NCBI GenBank assembly: GCA_018385425.1 | Contig: JAHBAA010000155.1 | Location: 1 to 57,963, forward strand | Source of the DNA: Acetatifactor sp. | Lineage (GTDB): Bacteria > Bacillota > Clostridia > Lachnospirales > Lachnospiraceae | DNA length: 57,963 bases | Direction of reading: 5' to 3' | In this document: positions 27,871 to 36,229 of the stretch, piece by piece | Position numbering within the stretch: the first letter of the stretch is position 1 | How the letters are laid out: every line of letters begins with the position of its first letter | Program-made: the position numbers and the translations under genes | The notes under the pieces: model-generated | The model's input: the letters and a program-made list of their open reading frames with translations, nothing else | Databases searched by the model: none | Told to the model about the DNA's origin: nothing

Positions 27871-29046
27871 TTACTCCAGAATAATATCGCCCTGTCTTGT
27901 GTAAATTCTTGGAATTCGTTTTCCAAAATCACAGACAAGTTCATAATTAAATCTGCCGGACGCTTCGCCCAGCTCCTCTGCGCTCAGATGCTCCTCTCCA
28001 TCGAAACCAAGAAGCACCACCCGATCGCCTTCCTTCGCCTCGGGGATATCCGTCACGTCCACCATAAACTGATCCATGCAGACCCGTCCAAGAATGGGGG
28101 CCCGCTTTCCGCCGATCAGCACACAGCCCTTGTTGGACAGACTTCTGGGATACCCGTCTCCATAGCCCATGGGAACGGTTGCCACCCGCATCTTTTTCTC
28201 CGTCACATAGGTTCCCCCATAGCTGATGGGCTGACCTGCAGGAACCGTCTTGATGAAGACGATATGACTGTAGAGAGACAGTGCAGGTTTCAGAGAAACC
28301 GTATCTCTGCCTACCTCCTCGGAAGGATACAGTCCATACATGGTCACTCCTGCTCTCACCAGATCCAGATTGGCCTCCGGAAGCTCCAGGATCCCTGCGC
28401 TGTTGGAGCAGTGCTTCAGGGGAATGCGGATGCCAAACCGTTTCTCTGCCGCTTCCGAAAACTGCAGAAAGCGTGCGAGCTGCTCTTTGGCGCTGGTCTT
28501 GTCGGTCTCATCGGCTCTGGCAAAGTGGGTGAACAATCCTTCTATTTCGATGTTTTCACAGGAAAGTACTTTCTCAAAAAAGGCAAGTCCTTTTTCATCC
28601 GGGGTAATGCCGATACGCCCCATACCGGTATCTGCTTTGATATGTACCTTGATCACCCGGCCGGTCTTCCTTGCCGCCTCCTGAAGAAGGGGCAGACTGT
28701 CCTCCCGAAACACGCAGGGACGAATCTCTTCCAGCGCCAGAGTCTCATAGCAATAGGGGAAGGAATATCCCAGGATCAAAATCGGCTTCCGGATCCCTTC
28801 CTTTCGAAGCAGCATTGCTTCCTCGGGAGTGGCCACGGCAAATCCCCACATAAAATCCAGTTCCTCGGATGCCTGGGCGATGGGGACGCTTCCGTGTCCG
28901 TAAGCATCCGTCTTGATCACTCCGATCATTCGTGTCTTTTCATCGATCACAGCCTTCATATTGCGCAGATTGCTCACAACGGCATCCAGATCGACCTCTG
29001 CGTAGCCCCGACTGCAATATTCCGGTATCTTCTCTATTTTCTGCAT
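27871..29046 (-). CDS. alr: alanine racemase
   Basis: 391 residues. The PLP-lysine motif is [10 protein letters not shown] (Lys45), strand [16 protein letters not shown] precedes it, and the second catalytic residue Tyr lies in ISYGGTYV. It converts L-alanine to D-alanine for peptidoglycan. The ATG at 29046 lies inside the end of nnr: the two genes overlap by 107 bases in different frames, much more than usual. No later in-frame start could keep the first beta strand, so the overlap seems genuine. mazF follows 100 bases downstream. Confidence 0.95.
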   Translation of the reverse strand: MQKIEKIPEYCSRGYAEVDLDAVVSNLRNMKAVIDEKTRMIGVIKTDAYGHGSVPIAQASEELDFMWGFAVATPEEAMLLRKEGIRKPILILGYSFPYCYETLALEEIRPCVFREDSLPLLQEAARKTGRVIKVHIKADTGMGRIGITPDEKGLAFFEKVLSCENIEIEGLFTHFARADETDKTSAKEQLARFLQFSEAAEKRFGIRIPLKHCSNSAGILELPEANLDLVRAGVTMYGLYPSEEVGRDTVSLKPALSLYSHIVFIKTVPAGQPISYGGTYVTEKKMRVATVPMGYGDGYPRSLSNKGCVLIGGKRAPILGRVCMDQFMVDVTDIPEAKEGDRVVLLGFDGEEHLSAEELGEASGRFNYELVCDFGKRIPRIYTRQGDIILE

Positions 29047-30580
29047 GATAAATTAAGCCTTTCTCTTCCATGAATACTTTTGAAACAGCATCGGGCAGAT
29101 CTCCTGCCATCAGACTGATTTTGCCTTTGTCCTCCGCCAGCAGGTCTGCCGCAAGGCCGTGAAGATAACACCCCAGACATGCAGCCGAAAAGGCATCCTC
29201 CTGCACGGGAAGAAGTGCCGCAATGATTCCGGTCAGAACATCTCCGCTCCCCGCCGTGGCAAGACCGTCGTTTCCGGAAAGGTTGATATACTGCTGACCG
29301 GTTCCTTCGGAGACAATGGTTCTGGCATCCTTGGCCACCACCACAAAGCCGCAGGCATAACTGCAGTCCCGTGCGGCCTGAATCAGGTTCTTTCGAAGCT
29401 CCTCCACCGGCCGCTTCATCCACCTGGAGAGTTCTCCGGGATGAGGGGTCATAACGACCGTTCTTCCGGCTTTCGCCTGCCGCGACAGCTTCTCCCTCAG
29501 CGTATCATCTTCCGACAAAAGATTCAATGCATCCGCATCGAGAAGCAGCGGTTTGTCCGACTGTTCAATGACCGTCCGGAGCATTCTCCGGGCAGCCTCA
29601 GTCTTCCCAATACCGGGGCCGATGGCGATCACGTCTGCCCAGCCCAAAGAATCCGGCAGCTGCTCCTGTGTACCGAAGAGTGCCTCCGGGACAGCGGTCT
29701 GGATCGGAATCCGGTTCTCCTCACAGGAGATCACCTTCACCATGCCGGCTCCCGTGCGATAGGCTGCCCCGGCAGCAAGAATTGCCGCTCCTGCCATATT
29801 CAGGCTCCCTGCCGCCAGCAAAATCTTGCCGAAGGTGGATTTGTTGCCCATAGGGGATCGCCCGGGGAGATACTCCGTGCATGGCAGAGTATACGTGAAA
29901 AGACCGGTTCCGCAGGGATAATGCTCCAATCCGATGGGTGCCACCGTCACATCTTTTGCAAAATAAGCGCCGGGGTACAGCACCAGTCCCCGCTTCAGAT
30001 GTTGGAAGGTCACCGTCTCGTCCGCGCAGACGGCAGTACCGAGGACCGCTCCCGTGGTTGCGTCGATACCGCTTGGCACATCCACTGCGATCACATAACC
30101 GGACAATCGGTTCATCGCCTCCACAGCCTCCAGAAAGACTCCGGTCACCTCTCTGGATAATCCGACGCCAAACAATGCATCGACGATAATAGTATATTCA
30201 TCCTTTTTGGGTTTATCACAGTATTCCACCGGATACTTCTGCAAAATATCGCGCTGTTTTTGAAATTCTTCCGATGCTTTCGTCTGATCTCCCACGATCC
30301 AGACCTGCACCCTTCGGTTCTCCGAGGCCAATATCCTTGCCACCGCCAGACCGTCTCCTCCGTTGTTGCCCACACCGGCAACCACCAGAACGTCCGCCTT
30401 TTCCCCGATGGGATCTGCCACCCTGTGAATACGCTCCGACACAGCAAGTGCCGCCCTCTCCATCAGGACAAGAGAAGATAAGCCGTAGTGCTCCATTGTC
30501 CAACGGTCATCTTCCTTTGCCTGTGAAGCGGTCAGCAGATAGGGATGCTCCGCCTCCCGGCGGGATAAAAATCGCAACAA
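28940..30580 (-). CDS. nnr: bifunctional NAD(P)HX epimerase/dehydratase
   Basis: 546 residues, a fusion of a YjeF_N epimerase (about 25-235, VVAGVGNNGGDGLAVARILA) and a YjeF_C ADP-dependent NAD(P)HX dehydratase. The dehydratase runs from about 245 to 510 (VMTPHPGELSRWM, GNDGLATAGSGDVLTGIIAALL). It repairs hydrated NADH and NADPH. No ATG fits the start. I take the TTG at 30580 with GGAGGTG six bases upstream; TTG 30595, GTG 30589 and TTG 30577 are alternatives. The last 36 or so residues (ending [11 protein letters not shown]) are read from alr sequence in another frame and look non-native. Confidence 0.9.
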   Translation of the reverse strand: MLRFLSRREAEHPYLLTASQAKEDDRWTMEHYGLSSLVLMERAALAVSERIHRVADPIGEKADVLVVAGVGNNGGDGLAVARILASENRRVQVWIVGDQTKASEEFQKQRDILQKYPVEYCDKPKKDEYTIIVDALFGVGLSREVTGVFLEAVEAMNRLSGYVIAVDVPSGIDATTGAVLGTAVCADETVTFQHLKRGLVLYPGAYFAKDVTVAPIGLEHYPCGTGLFTYTLPCTEYLPGRSPMGNKSTFGKILLAAGSLNMAGAAILAAGAAYRTGAGMVKVISCEENRIPIQTAVPEALFGTQEQLPDSLGWADVIAIGPGIGKTEAARRMLRTVIEQSDKPLLLDADALNLLSEDDTLREKLSRQAKAGRTVVMTPHPGELSRWMKRPVEELRKNLIQAARDCSYACGFVVVAKDARTIVSEGTGQQYINLSGNDGLATAGSGDVLTGIIAALLPVQEDAFSAACLGCYLHGLAADLLAEDKGKISLMAGDLPDAVSKVFMEEKGLIYHAENREDTGILQSGLRRGRSGCRCEQSAQYEGCDR

Positions 30581-30600
30581 ACTCTTCACCTCCAAAAGTG

Positions 30601-30633
30601 GAAAAAGACTGTTGTCCTATCTCAGACAACAGC
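30601..30633 (-). terminator. rho-independent terminator between rex and nnr
   Basis: CTGTTGTC/GACAACAG, an 8-bp stem with an 8-base loop, followed on the minus strand by TCTTTTT. It ends only about 20 bases before the nnr ribosome site, with no promoter visible between, so partial read-through must feed nnr. Confidence 0.8.
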
Positions 30634-30652
30634 CTTGGTCTGTCTATTCAGA

Positions 30653-31303
30653 TTACTTGTCTTCGCTATTCTCCTGACGATAGCGACTGATATTGTAGGA
30701 CAGCTTCATCAGACTGTCTGACAGATGGACATTCTCCACCTGAACACCGGCGGGCACATTCAGATCCACATGTGCAAAATTCCAGATTGCCTGAATACCG
30801 GCGGGAACCAGTTTCTCCGCCACCGATACTGCTGCCGCCTTGGGAATGGTCAAAACCGCGATTTCGATTCCGTTGTCCTTCACAAACTGCTCCAGCTCCT
30901 CCATCGGGCGGACGGGAATCCCGCGAACCGGTTTGCCGACCAGAGCGGGATTCTGATCGAAGATCCCCTTGAAAAGAAACCCTCTCCGCTCAAAATTCAT
31001 ATAATTTCCAAGTGCCTGTCCCAGATTGCCTGCTCCCACGATGATGAAGCTGTGGGTCTGGTCCAGACCAAGGATCTTGCCGATCTCGTCATATAAGAAA
31101 CTGACATTATAGCCATAACCCTGCTGTCCAAATCCGCCGAAATTGTTAAAATCCTGGCGGATCTGTGATGCAGTCACATGCATCAGTTCACTCAGATCCT
31201 GAGATGAAATCCTCTCGACGCCCTCATCCTTCAATTCCCCCAGATACCGAAAATACCTGGGCAAACGTCCGATTACGGCCTGCGAAATTTCTTTCTCTTC
31301 CAC
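30653..31303 (-). CDS. rex: redox-sensing transcriptional repressor Rex
   Basis: 216 residues from a GTG start. An N-terminal winged helix (about 1-75; AVIGRLPRYFRYLGEL, TASQIRQDFNNFGGFG) is followed by a Rossmann NAD(H)-binding domain (IIVGAGNLGQALGNYMNF, about 85-100). Rex senses the NADH/NAD ratio and represses fermentation and hydrogen or alcohol genes. Its promoter (31337-31365) carries a perfect inverted repeat within the core elements, which suggests autorepression. The gene lies between icd and nnr, both nicotinamide-related. Confidence 0.96.
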   Translation of the reverse strand: MEEKEISQAVIGRLPRYFRYLGELKDEGVERISSQDLSELMHVTASQIRQDFNNFGGFGQQGYGYNVSFLYDEIGKILGLDQTHSFIIVGAGNLGQALGNYMNFERRGFLFKGIFDQNPALVGKPVRGIPVRPMEELEQFVKDNGIEIAVLTIPKAAAVSVAEKLVPAGIQAIWNFAHVDLNVPAGVQVENVHLSDSLMKLSYNISRYRQENSEDK

Positions 31304-31336
31304 TTCTTAAATCCTCGCTTTCCAATCATATCACAT

Positions 31337-31365
31337 ATTTTAACAAGTCGTTAAAATAATGTCAA
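31337..31365 (-). promoter_or_regulatory. rex promoter with overlapping inverted-repeat operator
   Basis: TTGACA (31360-31365), 17-base spacer and TAAAAT (31337-31342) on the minus strand. An 8-bp perfect inverted repeat ATTTTAAC-N5-GTTAAAAT (31337-31357) covers the spacer and minus-10. It includes one TTGTTAA half-site of the clostridial Rex consensus, though the arm spacing differs from that consensus. Confidence 0.7.
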
Positions 31366-31368
31366 TGA

Positions 31369-32586
31369 TCAGAGCAAAGTTTCTAAAGTATCACGAATCG
31401 CCCGAATGAAGTCAAGGCTGTTTAAGATCACGGGATGCTCACAGGTAGAGATCAGAGACAGACTCTTCGTCATCTTGCCGTCTTCCACGGTCTTGATACA
31501 AGCCTGCTCCAGCTTCTTTGCAAACGCACAGAGCTGCTCGTTTCCATCCAGCTCACCTCGCTTGTTCAGTGCGCCGGTCCATGCGAAGATGGTCGCGATG
31601 GAGTTGGTGGAGGTCTCCTCACCCTTCAGGTGCTTATAGTAGTGGCGCTGCACCGTACCGTGGGCAGCCTCATACTCGTATACGCCGCTGGGGGAAACCA
31701 GCACGCTGGTCATCATGGAAAGATCACCGTAAGCGGTAGCCACCATATCGGACATCACGTCTCCGTCGTAGTTTTTGCATGCCCAGATGAAGCCGCCCTC
31801 AGAGCGGATCACTCTTGCAACGGCATCGTCGATCAGGGTGTAGAAATACTCGATTCCCAGCTCCTCGAACTTCTCCTTGTACTCGTTGTCATAGATCTCC
31901 TGGAAGATATCCTTGAAGGTGTGGTCATACTTCTTGGAGATGGTATCCTTGGTGGAGAACCACAGATCCTGCTTCGTATCTACCGCATAAGAGAAACAAG
32001 CTCTGGCAAAGCTTGAGATAGACTTCTCGGTATTGTGGATGCCCTGAATGATGCCTGCGCCGTCGAAGTTGTGGATGGTCTCACGGATCTCGGTTCCATC
32101 TTCGGCGGTGAATACCAGCTCAGCCTTTCCGGCACCGGGAACCTTGATCTCTGTGTTCTTGTACACGTCGCCGTAGGCATGACGGGCGATGGTGATGGGC
32201 TTGGTCCAGTTCTTTACATAGGGAACGATGCCCTTTACCAGGATGGGTGCACGGAATACAGTACCGTCCAAAATCGCACGAATGGTAGCGTTGGGGCTCT
32301 TCCACATCTCCTTTAAGTCATACTCCTTCATTCTGGCACCGTTGGGCGTGATGGTCGCACACTTCACGGCAACGCCGTACTTCAGGGTTGCATTGGCACT
32401 GTCCACGGTCACCTGATCGTCGGTGGCATTTCTGTGCTCCAGACCGAGATCATAGTACTCTGTCTTCAGATCTACAAAGGGAAGCAGCAACTCGTCCTTG
32501 ATCATCTGCCAGAGGATCCTGGTCATCTCATCTCCGTCCATCTCCACCAAAGGGGTCGTCATCTGAATCTTCTTGAAATCACTCAT
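31369..32586 (-). CDS. icd: NADP-dependent isocitrate dehydrogenase, eukaryote-like subfamily
   Basis: 405 residues from ATG 32586 with AAGGAG upstream. The N-terminus [19 protein letters not shown] and later [29 protein letters not shown]-type (here [10 protein letters not shown]) and [14 protein letters not shown] match the subfamily that includes mitochondrial IDH2 rather than the E. coli type. It oxidises isocitrate to 2-oxoglutarate with NADP. Its ATG overlaps the gntR stop by 8 bases, so it is the last gene of a Re-citrate-synthase-like/gntR/icd operon. Together they give a biosynthetic route to 2-oxoglutarate; aconitase is not in the window. Confidence 0.95.
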   Translation of the reverse strand: MSDFKKIQMTTPLVEMDGDEMTRILWQMIKDELLLPFVDLKTEYYDLGLEHRNATDDQVTVDSANATLKYGVAVKCATITPNGARMKEYDLKEMWKSPNATIRAILDGTVFRAPILVKGIVPYVKNWTKPITIARHAYGDVYKNTEIKVPGAGKAELVFTAEDGTEIRETIHNFDGAGIIQGIHNTEKSISSFARACFSYAVDTKQDLWFSTKDTISKKYDHTFKDIFQEIYDNEYKEKFEELGIEYFYTLIDDAVARVIRSEGGFIWACKNYDGDVMSDMVATAYGDLSMMTSVLVSPSGVYEYEAAHGTVQRHYYKHLKGEETSTNSIATIFAWTGALNKRGELDGNEQLCAFAKKLEQACIKTVEDGKMTKSLSLISTCEHPVILNSLDFIRAIRDTLETLL

Positions 32587-33283
32587 TATTCTTTTTCTCC
32601 TTTTCATAGGCCTCGTGAAGACCGTTTTTAACCATGTTGTCGTATGCATTGATCATATGCTGATGTGCCAGACTCTCCGCAAGATCTGCATCCTTATTCT
32701 TGATCGCCTCCATAATGCGGGCGTGTTCCGCGTTGGACTTGGGACCGCGATTGGCATTGGAAAGCGTCTTCTTGCGCACTCTGAGCACGTACTGATGAAA
32801 ATCCTTCAGCTGGTGCTCCAGAATCTTGCTGTCACAGGCCTCGTACAGAATATCGTGAAAACGATTGTCCAGCTCCGCCAGCTGCTCCAAGTGTCCCTTC
32901 GACGCATGAAACTCCGCCAGATACACATTCTCTTCCATCTCTTCCATCTGCTCCGGCGTGATATGTTCGGTTGCCCAACGGGCACATAACCCTTCCAGCA
33001 GAGACCGGATGATATAGATGTCCTTCACATCCTTCTCCGTGATACCGGTGACATAGGCTCCCTTGTTGGGAATGATCTGGATCAGCCCCTCCAGCTCCAG
33101 CTGCCGGAAGGCCTCACGCACCGGTGTACGACTGACACCCATCTCCTCGCTGATGGCAACCTCTTTTAACTCCTCGTGTTCTTCATACTTTCCGCTTAAA
33201 ATGTCCTCGCGAAGTCTATGAAACACACGGCCACGGAGAGAATACTTGTCCGTAACCTCCTGTTTTACATTATAACTACCCAT
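32579..33283 (-). CDS. GntR-family regulator, FCD (FadR) subfamily
   Basis: 234 residues. An N-terminal winged helix (about 18-85; [39 protein letters not shown]) is followed by an all-helical FCD ligand domain (about 95-220). The FCD domain has the metal-ligand pattern of His residues ([30 protein letters not shown]). FCD proteins usually sense a small carboxylate through the bound metal. Lying inside the operon with a citrate-synthase-like gene and icd, it is the likely owner of the palindrome at 34737-34772. The effector may be citrate, isocitrate or a related acid; this is inference. Confidence 0.9.
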   Translation of the reverse strand: MGSYNVKQEVTDKYSLRGRVFHRLREDILSGKYEEHEELKEVAISEEMGVSRTPVREAFRQLELEGLIQIIPNKGAYVTGITEKDVKDIYIIRSLLEGLCARWATEHITPEQMEEMEENVYLAEFHASKGHLEQLAELDNRFHDILYEACDSKILEHQLKDFHQYVLRVRKKTLSNANRGPKSNAEHARIMEAIKNKDADLAESLAHQHMINAYDNMVKNGLHEAYEKEKKNNE

Positions 33284-33297
33284 TTGCTATCCCCTTA

Positions 33298-34707
33298 TTA
33301 CCCAATGGAAATATTCTTTTCCAGACAAACTCTGTTGATGCAGGCGATAATCTCTTCGTCCGTCAGAACAGTCACTCTGCCTCCTGCATACTCATCATCC
33401 ACCCACTTTTTGACCTCTCTGACCAGTTCTGAGGTCTTGTCCACCTGACGATCGTCCCGCAGCTTGTAATAGGTGTTGATCCAGTGGGCAATTCCCGCAA
33501 GCCCGGAGGTGTTGGAAACAGCACACAGCACAGGACGCTTCAAAAATTTCTCCGTATCGAAAATGTTATAGATCTCCTCGTTTTTCAGCAGGCCGTCTGC
33601 GTGAATCCCCGCTCTGGTCACATTAAAGTTTCTTCCCACAAAGGGGGTTCTGGGCGGGATCTGGTATCCGATCTCCTTCTCATAGTACTCTGCCAGCTCG
33701 GTGATCACCGTGGTATCCATACCGTTAAGGTCACCCTTCAGCTGAGCATACTCGAAGACCATCGCCTCCAGAGGTGTATTGCCGGTTCTCTCGCCGATGC
33801 CGAACAGTGAGGTATTGATGCCGGAGCAGCCGTATAACCAGGCAGTTGTAGAGTTGCTGACTGCCTTGTAGAAATCATTGTGACCGTGCCACTCGATGAG
33901 TTCACTGGGCACGCCCGCATGGGTATGTAATGCGTAGATAATGCCCTGAACACTTCGGGGAATCACCGCACCGGAGAAATTGACGCCATATCCCATGGTA
34001 TCGCAGGCGCGAATCTTGACGGGAATCTTGTACTCCTCCATCAGCTTCATCAGTTCAACGCAGAAGGGAACCACAAAACCGTAGATATCGGCTCTGGTAA
34101 TATCCTCCAGATGACATCTGGGGCTGATCCCCTCATCCAGACATTCTCTGATCACACTCAAATAATGATCCAGAGCCTGTCTCCTTGTCATCTTCAGCTT
34201 CAGAAAAATATGATAGTCTGAGCAGCTGACCAGGATTCCGGTCTCCTTCATGCCGATCTCCTTTACCAGCTTGAAATCCTCCTTGCTGGCGCGGATCCAG
34301 CTTGTCACCTCAGGGAACTTGTAGCCTCGCTCCATACACTTGTAGACTGCGTCTCTGTCCTTCTTGCTGTAGAGGAAGAACTCACTGGCACGGATCATGC
34401 CGTTCGGTCCGCCCAATTTGTGCAGATAATCAAAGATCGTCACGATCTGTTCTGTGGAATAGGGTGCTCTGGACTGCTGCCCGTCCCGGAAGGTCGTGTC
34501 CGTGATCCAGATATCCTTCGGCATGCACTTGGGCACGATACGATCGTTAAAAGGAATCTTGGGGATCTCAGAGTAGGGAAACATATTCCGGAAAACGTTG
34601 GGTCTGTCCACGTCGTCCAGAATATACATGTGCTCTTCTATCTCCAGCAAATTATTATTTGCATTCATCGTCACCGGGCGATTCTGAAATGTATCACTTT
34701 CTCTCAT
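33298..34707 (-). CDS. HMGL-like/DRE-TIM enzyme, probable Re-citrate synthase
   Basis: 469 residues from ATG 34707 with GGAAGGTGG upstream. The isopropylmalate/homocitrate synthase TIM barrel begins WITDTTFRDGQQSRAPYS (Asp70, Arg74). The metal motif WHGHNDFY lies near residue 272, and GERTGNTPLE follows. The leucine-feedback LeuA C-terminal domain is missing. The operon mates gntR and icd, with no leuB/C/D, point to the Re-type citrate synthase described in Clostridium kluyveri, which belongs to this family. It would join oxaloacetate and acetyl-CoA. Homocitrate or isopropylmalate synthase remain possible; only enzyme assay can decide. Confidence 0.72.
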   Translation of the reverse strand: MRESDTFQNRPVTMNANNNLLEIEEHMYILDDVDRPNVFRNMFPYSEIPKIPFNDRIVPKCMPKDIWITDTTFRDGQQSRAPYSTEQIVTIFDYLHKLGGPNGMIRASEFFLYSKKDRDAVYKCMERGYKFPEVTSWIRASKEDFKLVKEIGMKETGILVSCSDYHIFLKLKMTRRQALDHYLSVIRECLDEGISPRCHLEDITRADIYGFVVPFCVELMKLMEEYKIPVKIRACDTMGYGVNFSGAVIPRSVQGIIYALHTHAGVPSELIEWHGHNDFYKAVSNSTTAWLYGCSGINTSLFGIGERTGNTPLEAMVFEYAQLKGDLNGMDTTVITELAEYYEKEIGYQIPPRTPFVGRNFNVTRAGIHADGLLKNEEIYNIFDTEKFLKRPVLCAVSNTSGLAGIAHWINTYYKLRDDRQVDKTSELVREVKKWVDDEYAGGRVTVLTDEEIIACINRVCLEKNISIG

Positions 34708-34736
34708 AATGCCACCTTCCCTTTCCTGCATCTTGT

Positions 34737-34777
34737 ACTTCTCGTATGATTGTATACAATTATACGAGAAGTGTCAA
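34737..34777 (-). promoter_or_regulatory. promoter and 36-bp palindromic operator of the citrate-synthase/gntR/icd operon
   Basis: TTGACA (34772-34777), 17-base spacer, TACAAT (34749-34754) on the minus strand. A palindrome spans 34737-34772, with 11-bp perfect outer arms (ACTTCTCGTAT/ATACGAGAAGT) and a perfect 12-bp core ATTGTATACAAT; only one pair (34748/34761) fails. The TTGTATACAA core is the usual type of FadR-subfamily GntR operators, so GntR at 32579-33283 is the natural ligand. Confidence 0.85.
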
Positions 34778-34808
34778 TCAGTTTTTGAAAGTTTTTGCAG
34801 CGAGGAAG

Positions 34809-34846
34809 GAAAACAAGCGGCTGCATCGATGCAGCCATTTGTTTTC
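34809..34846 (-). terminator. palindromic hairpin, terminator-like
   Basis: An 18-bp perfect palindrome (GGCTGCATC/GATGCAGCC) is extended after a 2-base mismatch by GAAAACAA/TTGTTTTC. On the minus strand the GC stem is followed by GCTTGTTTT, so it may end transcription coming from the subtilase gene before the 34.77 kb promoter. Confidence 0.55.
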
Positions 34847-34925
34847 ACCCGAGCGTACACGAAACAAACGCACAAGTCGCAAAGCGACGACTCATGCGAA
34901 GCAGGAGGCGTTTGTGAGTCCCCTC

Positions 34926-35094
34926 TGTGAAATTGTGTTCCACGTCTTACGACCTATGTGTCAGATTGCAGACACGCTCTCGCTTGGACCTCGGCGTAGC
35001 GGTACATAAGGGCCCAAAATGCGTGCCCTAAGTACCGACGCCTCGCTACAGTCTGCAACAGACACATAGGCCGCGTCGGGAACACAATTTCACA
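34926..35094 (-). repeat. long self-complementary repeat, copy A
   Basis: A 169-bp imperfect palindrome. Outer arms TGTGAAATTGTGTTC/GAACACAATTTCACA are a perfect 15 bp, next CCTATGTGTC/GACACATAGG, then TTGCAGAC/GTCTGCAA, and an inner GGTAC...GTACC stem around an ATTTT loop. The inner 110 bases are homologous, on the opposite strand, to copy B at 37602-37757, with shared blocks TGTCTGTTGCAGAC, CGTCGGTACTTAGG, GTACCGCTACGC and AGCGTGTCTGCAA. It starts about 20 bases after the subtilase stop codon. Confidence 0.85.
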
Positions 35095-35116
35095 AGACCT
35101 CGAGGAAGGAAAACAC

Positions 35117-36019
35117 TCAGAGCAGGTTCCCCATCTGAAGCATTCCGTACCCCTGACGATTCCAGGGCAGGTGAAGGTCCAATGCAGAGTAGATCAGTTT
35201 TCGTCTGCAGGCCTCCTCAGTCAGTTCAGGTTCCTTCTGGAAAAGCAAAGCTGCCGCCCCGGAAACGATGGGCGCTGACATGGATGTTCCGCTCTTTGCC
35301 GTATAGGGATTGCGTTTGTGGAGCGTCCTGCTTTCATAGGCTCCGCTGCAGGAGACGATCAACGTCCCCGGGGCTACCAGGTCAGGTTTTCTGGGGAAGC
35401 CTGTGGACAGTCCTGCGCCGGAATAAGTCTCACAGCGCTTCGGGTTCCTGCTGTGAAAGTCTCCGTCATGGCACCCTACCGTAAGAAGATTTCCGTTTTC
35501 TCCGAGTCTGGAAAGGGTCCCCGGTGCCGGTCCTTTATTTCCCGCAGCGCATACTACCAGGACCCCTCTGTCTCGCAGTTTTTTCAGCCGCTCACTCAAC
35601 AGTTCCCATCTGTCAGACGGAATCGGATCGCCTCCTCCGACCGACAGATTCAGGATACGGATGGTGGTCTGTTCCGTCAGTTCCAGAATCCAGTCCAATC
35701 CCTTCAGCAGATCCTCGGACTTTCCGTCTCCCCTGCTGTCTAATATCTTTCCTGCGATGAGCGTTACACCGGGAGCCATTCCGCGATATTTTCCACCGGA
35801 CAGCTTGCCGCTGCCGCCCAGGATCCCGCACACATGAGTGCCATGCCCGTTGTCGTCATACTGCTCATTTCTATGATTCACAAAGTCACAAAAATACAGG
35901 ATCCGTCCCTCCAGATCAGGATGTGGGGCTGCTCCGGTATCCAAGACCGCTGCCGTCACACCACTGCCGTCGTAGGGACAGTCCTCCCGCAAACCCACCT
36001 GCTTTCTCACACGATTCAT
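35117..36019 (-). CDS. S8-family subtilisin-like serine protease
   Basis: 300 residues from ATG 36019 with GGGAGAT seven bases upstream. The catalytic triad is complete: Asp in AAVLDTGAAPHPDLEG, His in GHGTHVCGILGG, Ser in SGTSMSAPIVSGAAALL, with the oxyanion Asn in AAGNKGPAPG. There is no signal peptide and no propeptide, and the length is that of the catalytic domain only, as in intracellular subtilases of the AprX type. A sporulation-like minus-10 CATATACTA lies 26 bases before the start, divergent from the cysteine-rich gene with a similar box. A role in spore formation or germination is inferred only from that promoter. Confidence 0.9.
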   Translation of the reverse strand: MNRVRKQVGLREDCPYDGSGVTAAVLDTGAAPHPDLEGRILYFCDFVNHRNEQYDDNGHGTHVCGILGGSGKLSGGKYRGMAPGVTLIAGKILDSRGDGKSEDLLKGLDWILELTEQTTIRILNLSVGGGDPIPSDRWELLSERLKKLRDRGVLVVCAAGNKGPAPGTLSRLGENGNLLTVGCHDGDFHSRNPKRCETYSGAGLSTGFPRKPDLVAPGTLIVSCSGAYESRTLHKRNPYTAKSGTSMSAPIVSGAAALLFQKEPELTEEACRRKLIYSALDLHLPWNRQGYGMLQMGNLL

Positions 36020-36045
36020 GACAACTATCTCCCGTGTCCTTAGGA

Positions 36046-36054
36046 TAGTATATG
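36046..36054 (-). promoter_or_regulatory. sporulation-type minus-10 box of the subtilase gene
   Basis: CATATACTA on the minus strand fits CATANNNTA of sigma E/sigma K, 26 bases before the ATG. No good minus-35 is seen. Confidence 0.5.
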
Positions 36055-36170
36055 TGAGCTGCGGCATTTGGGGAATGACTCACACCCTGAAGAGAATGGT
36101 TTCTCTGCAAACGTACTCAGAGTTTGCGGGGGGCACAAAAATCCAATTTCAAAACAGTCACTTTCCGGGA

Positions 36171-36199
36171 AACATTGACAGGCCCACCGGCATACTATA
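36171..36199 (+). promoter_or_regulatory. sigma-K-like promoter of the cysteine-rich protein gene
   Basis: AACA (36171-36174) and CATACTATA (36191-36199) fit the sigma-K pattern mACm, 16-17 bases, CATANNNTA. The ATG follows 30 bases after the box. A TTGACA at 36175-36180 with TATACA only 15 bases away is a weaker sigma-A alternative. Confidence 0.6.
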
Positions 36200-36229
36200 C
36201 AGCATAAAAACTATTTGGAGGCAAATACC

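Larger units (their letters stand above)
34801..35115. repeat. 15-bp direct repeats bracketing a 285-bp insert
   Basis: CGAGGAAGGAAAACA occurs at 34801-34815 and again at 35101-35115. The 285 bases between hold three self-complementary blocks: the palindrome at 34809-34846, which overlaps the left copy; a stem ACAAACGC/GCGTTTGT around a GTCGC-AAA-GCGAC hairpin (34864-34915); and the large repeat at 34926-35094. No reading frame is present. The layout resembles a small non-autonomous insertion with a target duplication, or a duplicated terminator tail. This, with the operon promoter, fills the gene-free stretch 34708-35116. Confidence 0.55.

Noticed and set aside
27429-27944. Longer mazF frame, or an antitoxin fused to its N-terminus
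   Set aside because: The extra 58 residues overlap alr and have no fold; the internal ATG at 27770 has an excellent GGAGGGG site and begins the exact MazF signature.
34926-35094. Repeat copy A as a simple rho-independent terminator
   Set aside because: It is about 170 bp long, lacks a U-tract, and its inner sequence is conserved in copy B, which a plain terminator would not require.
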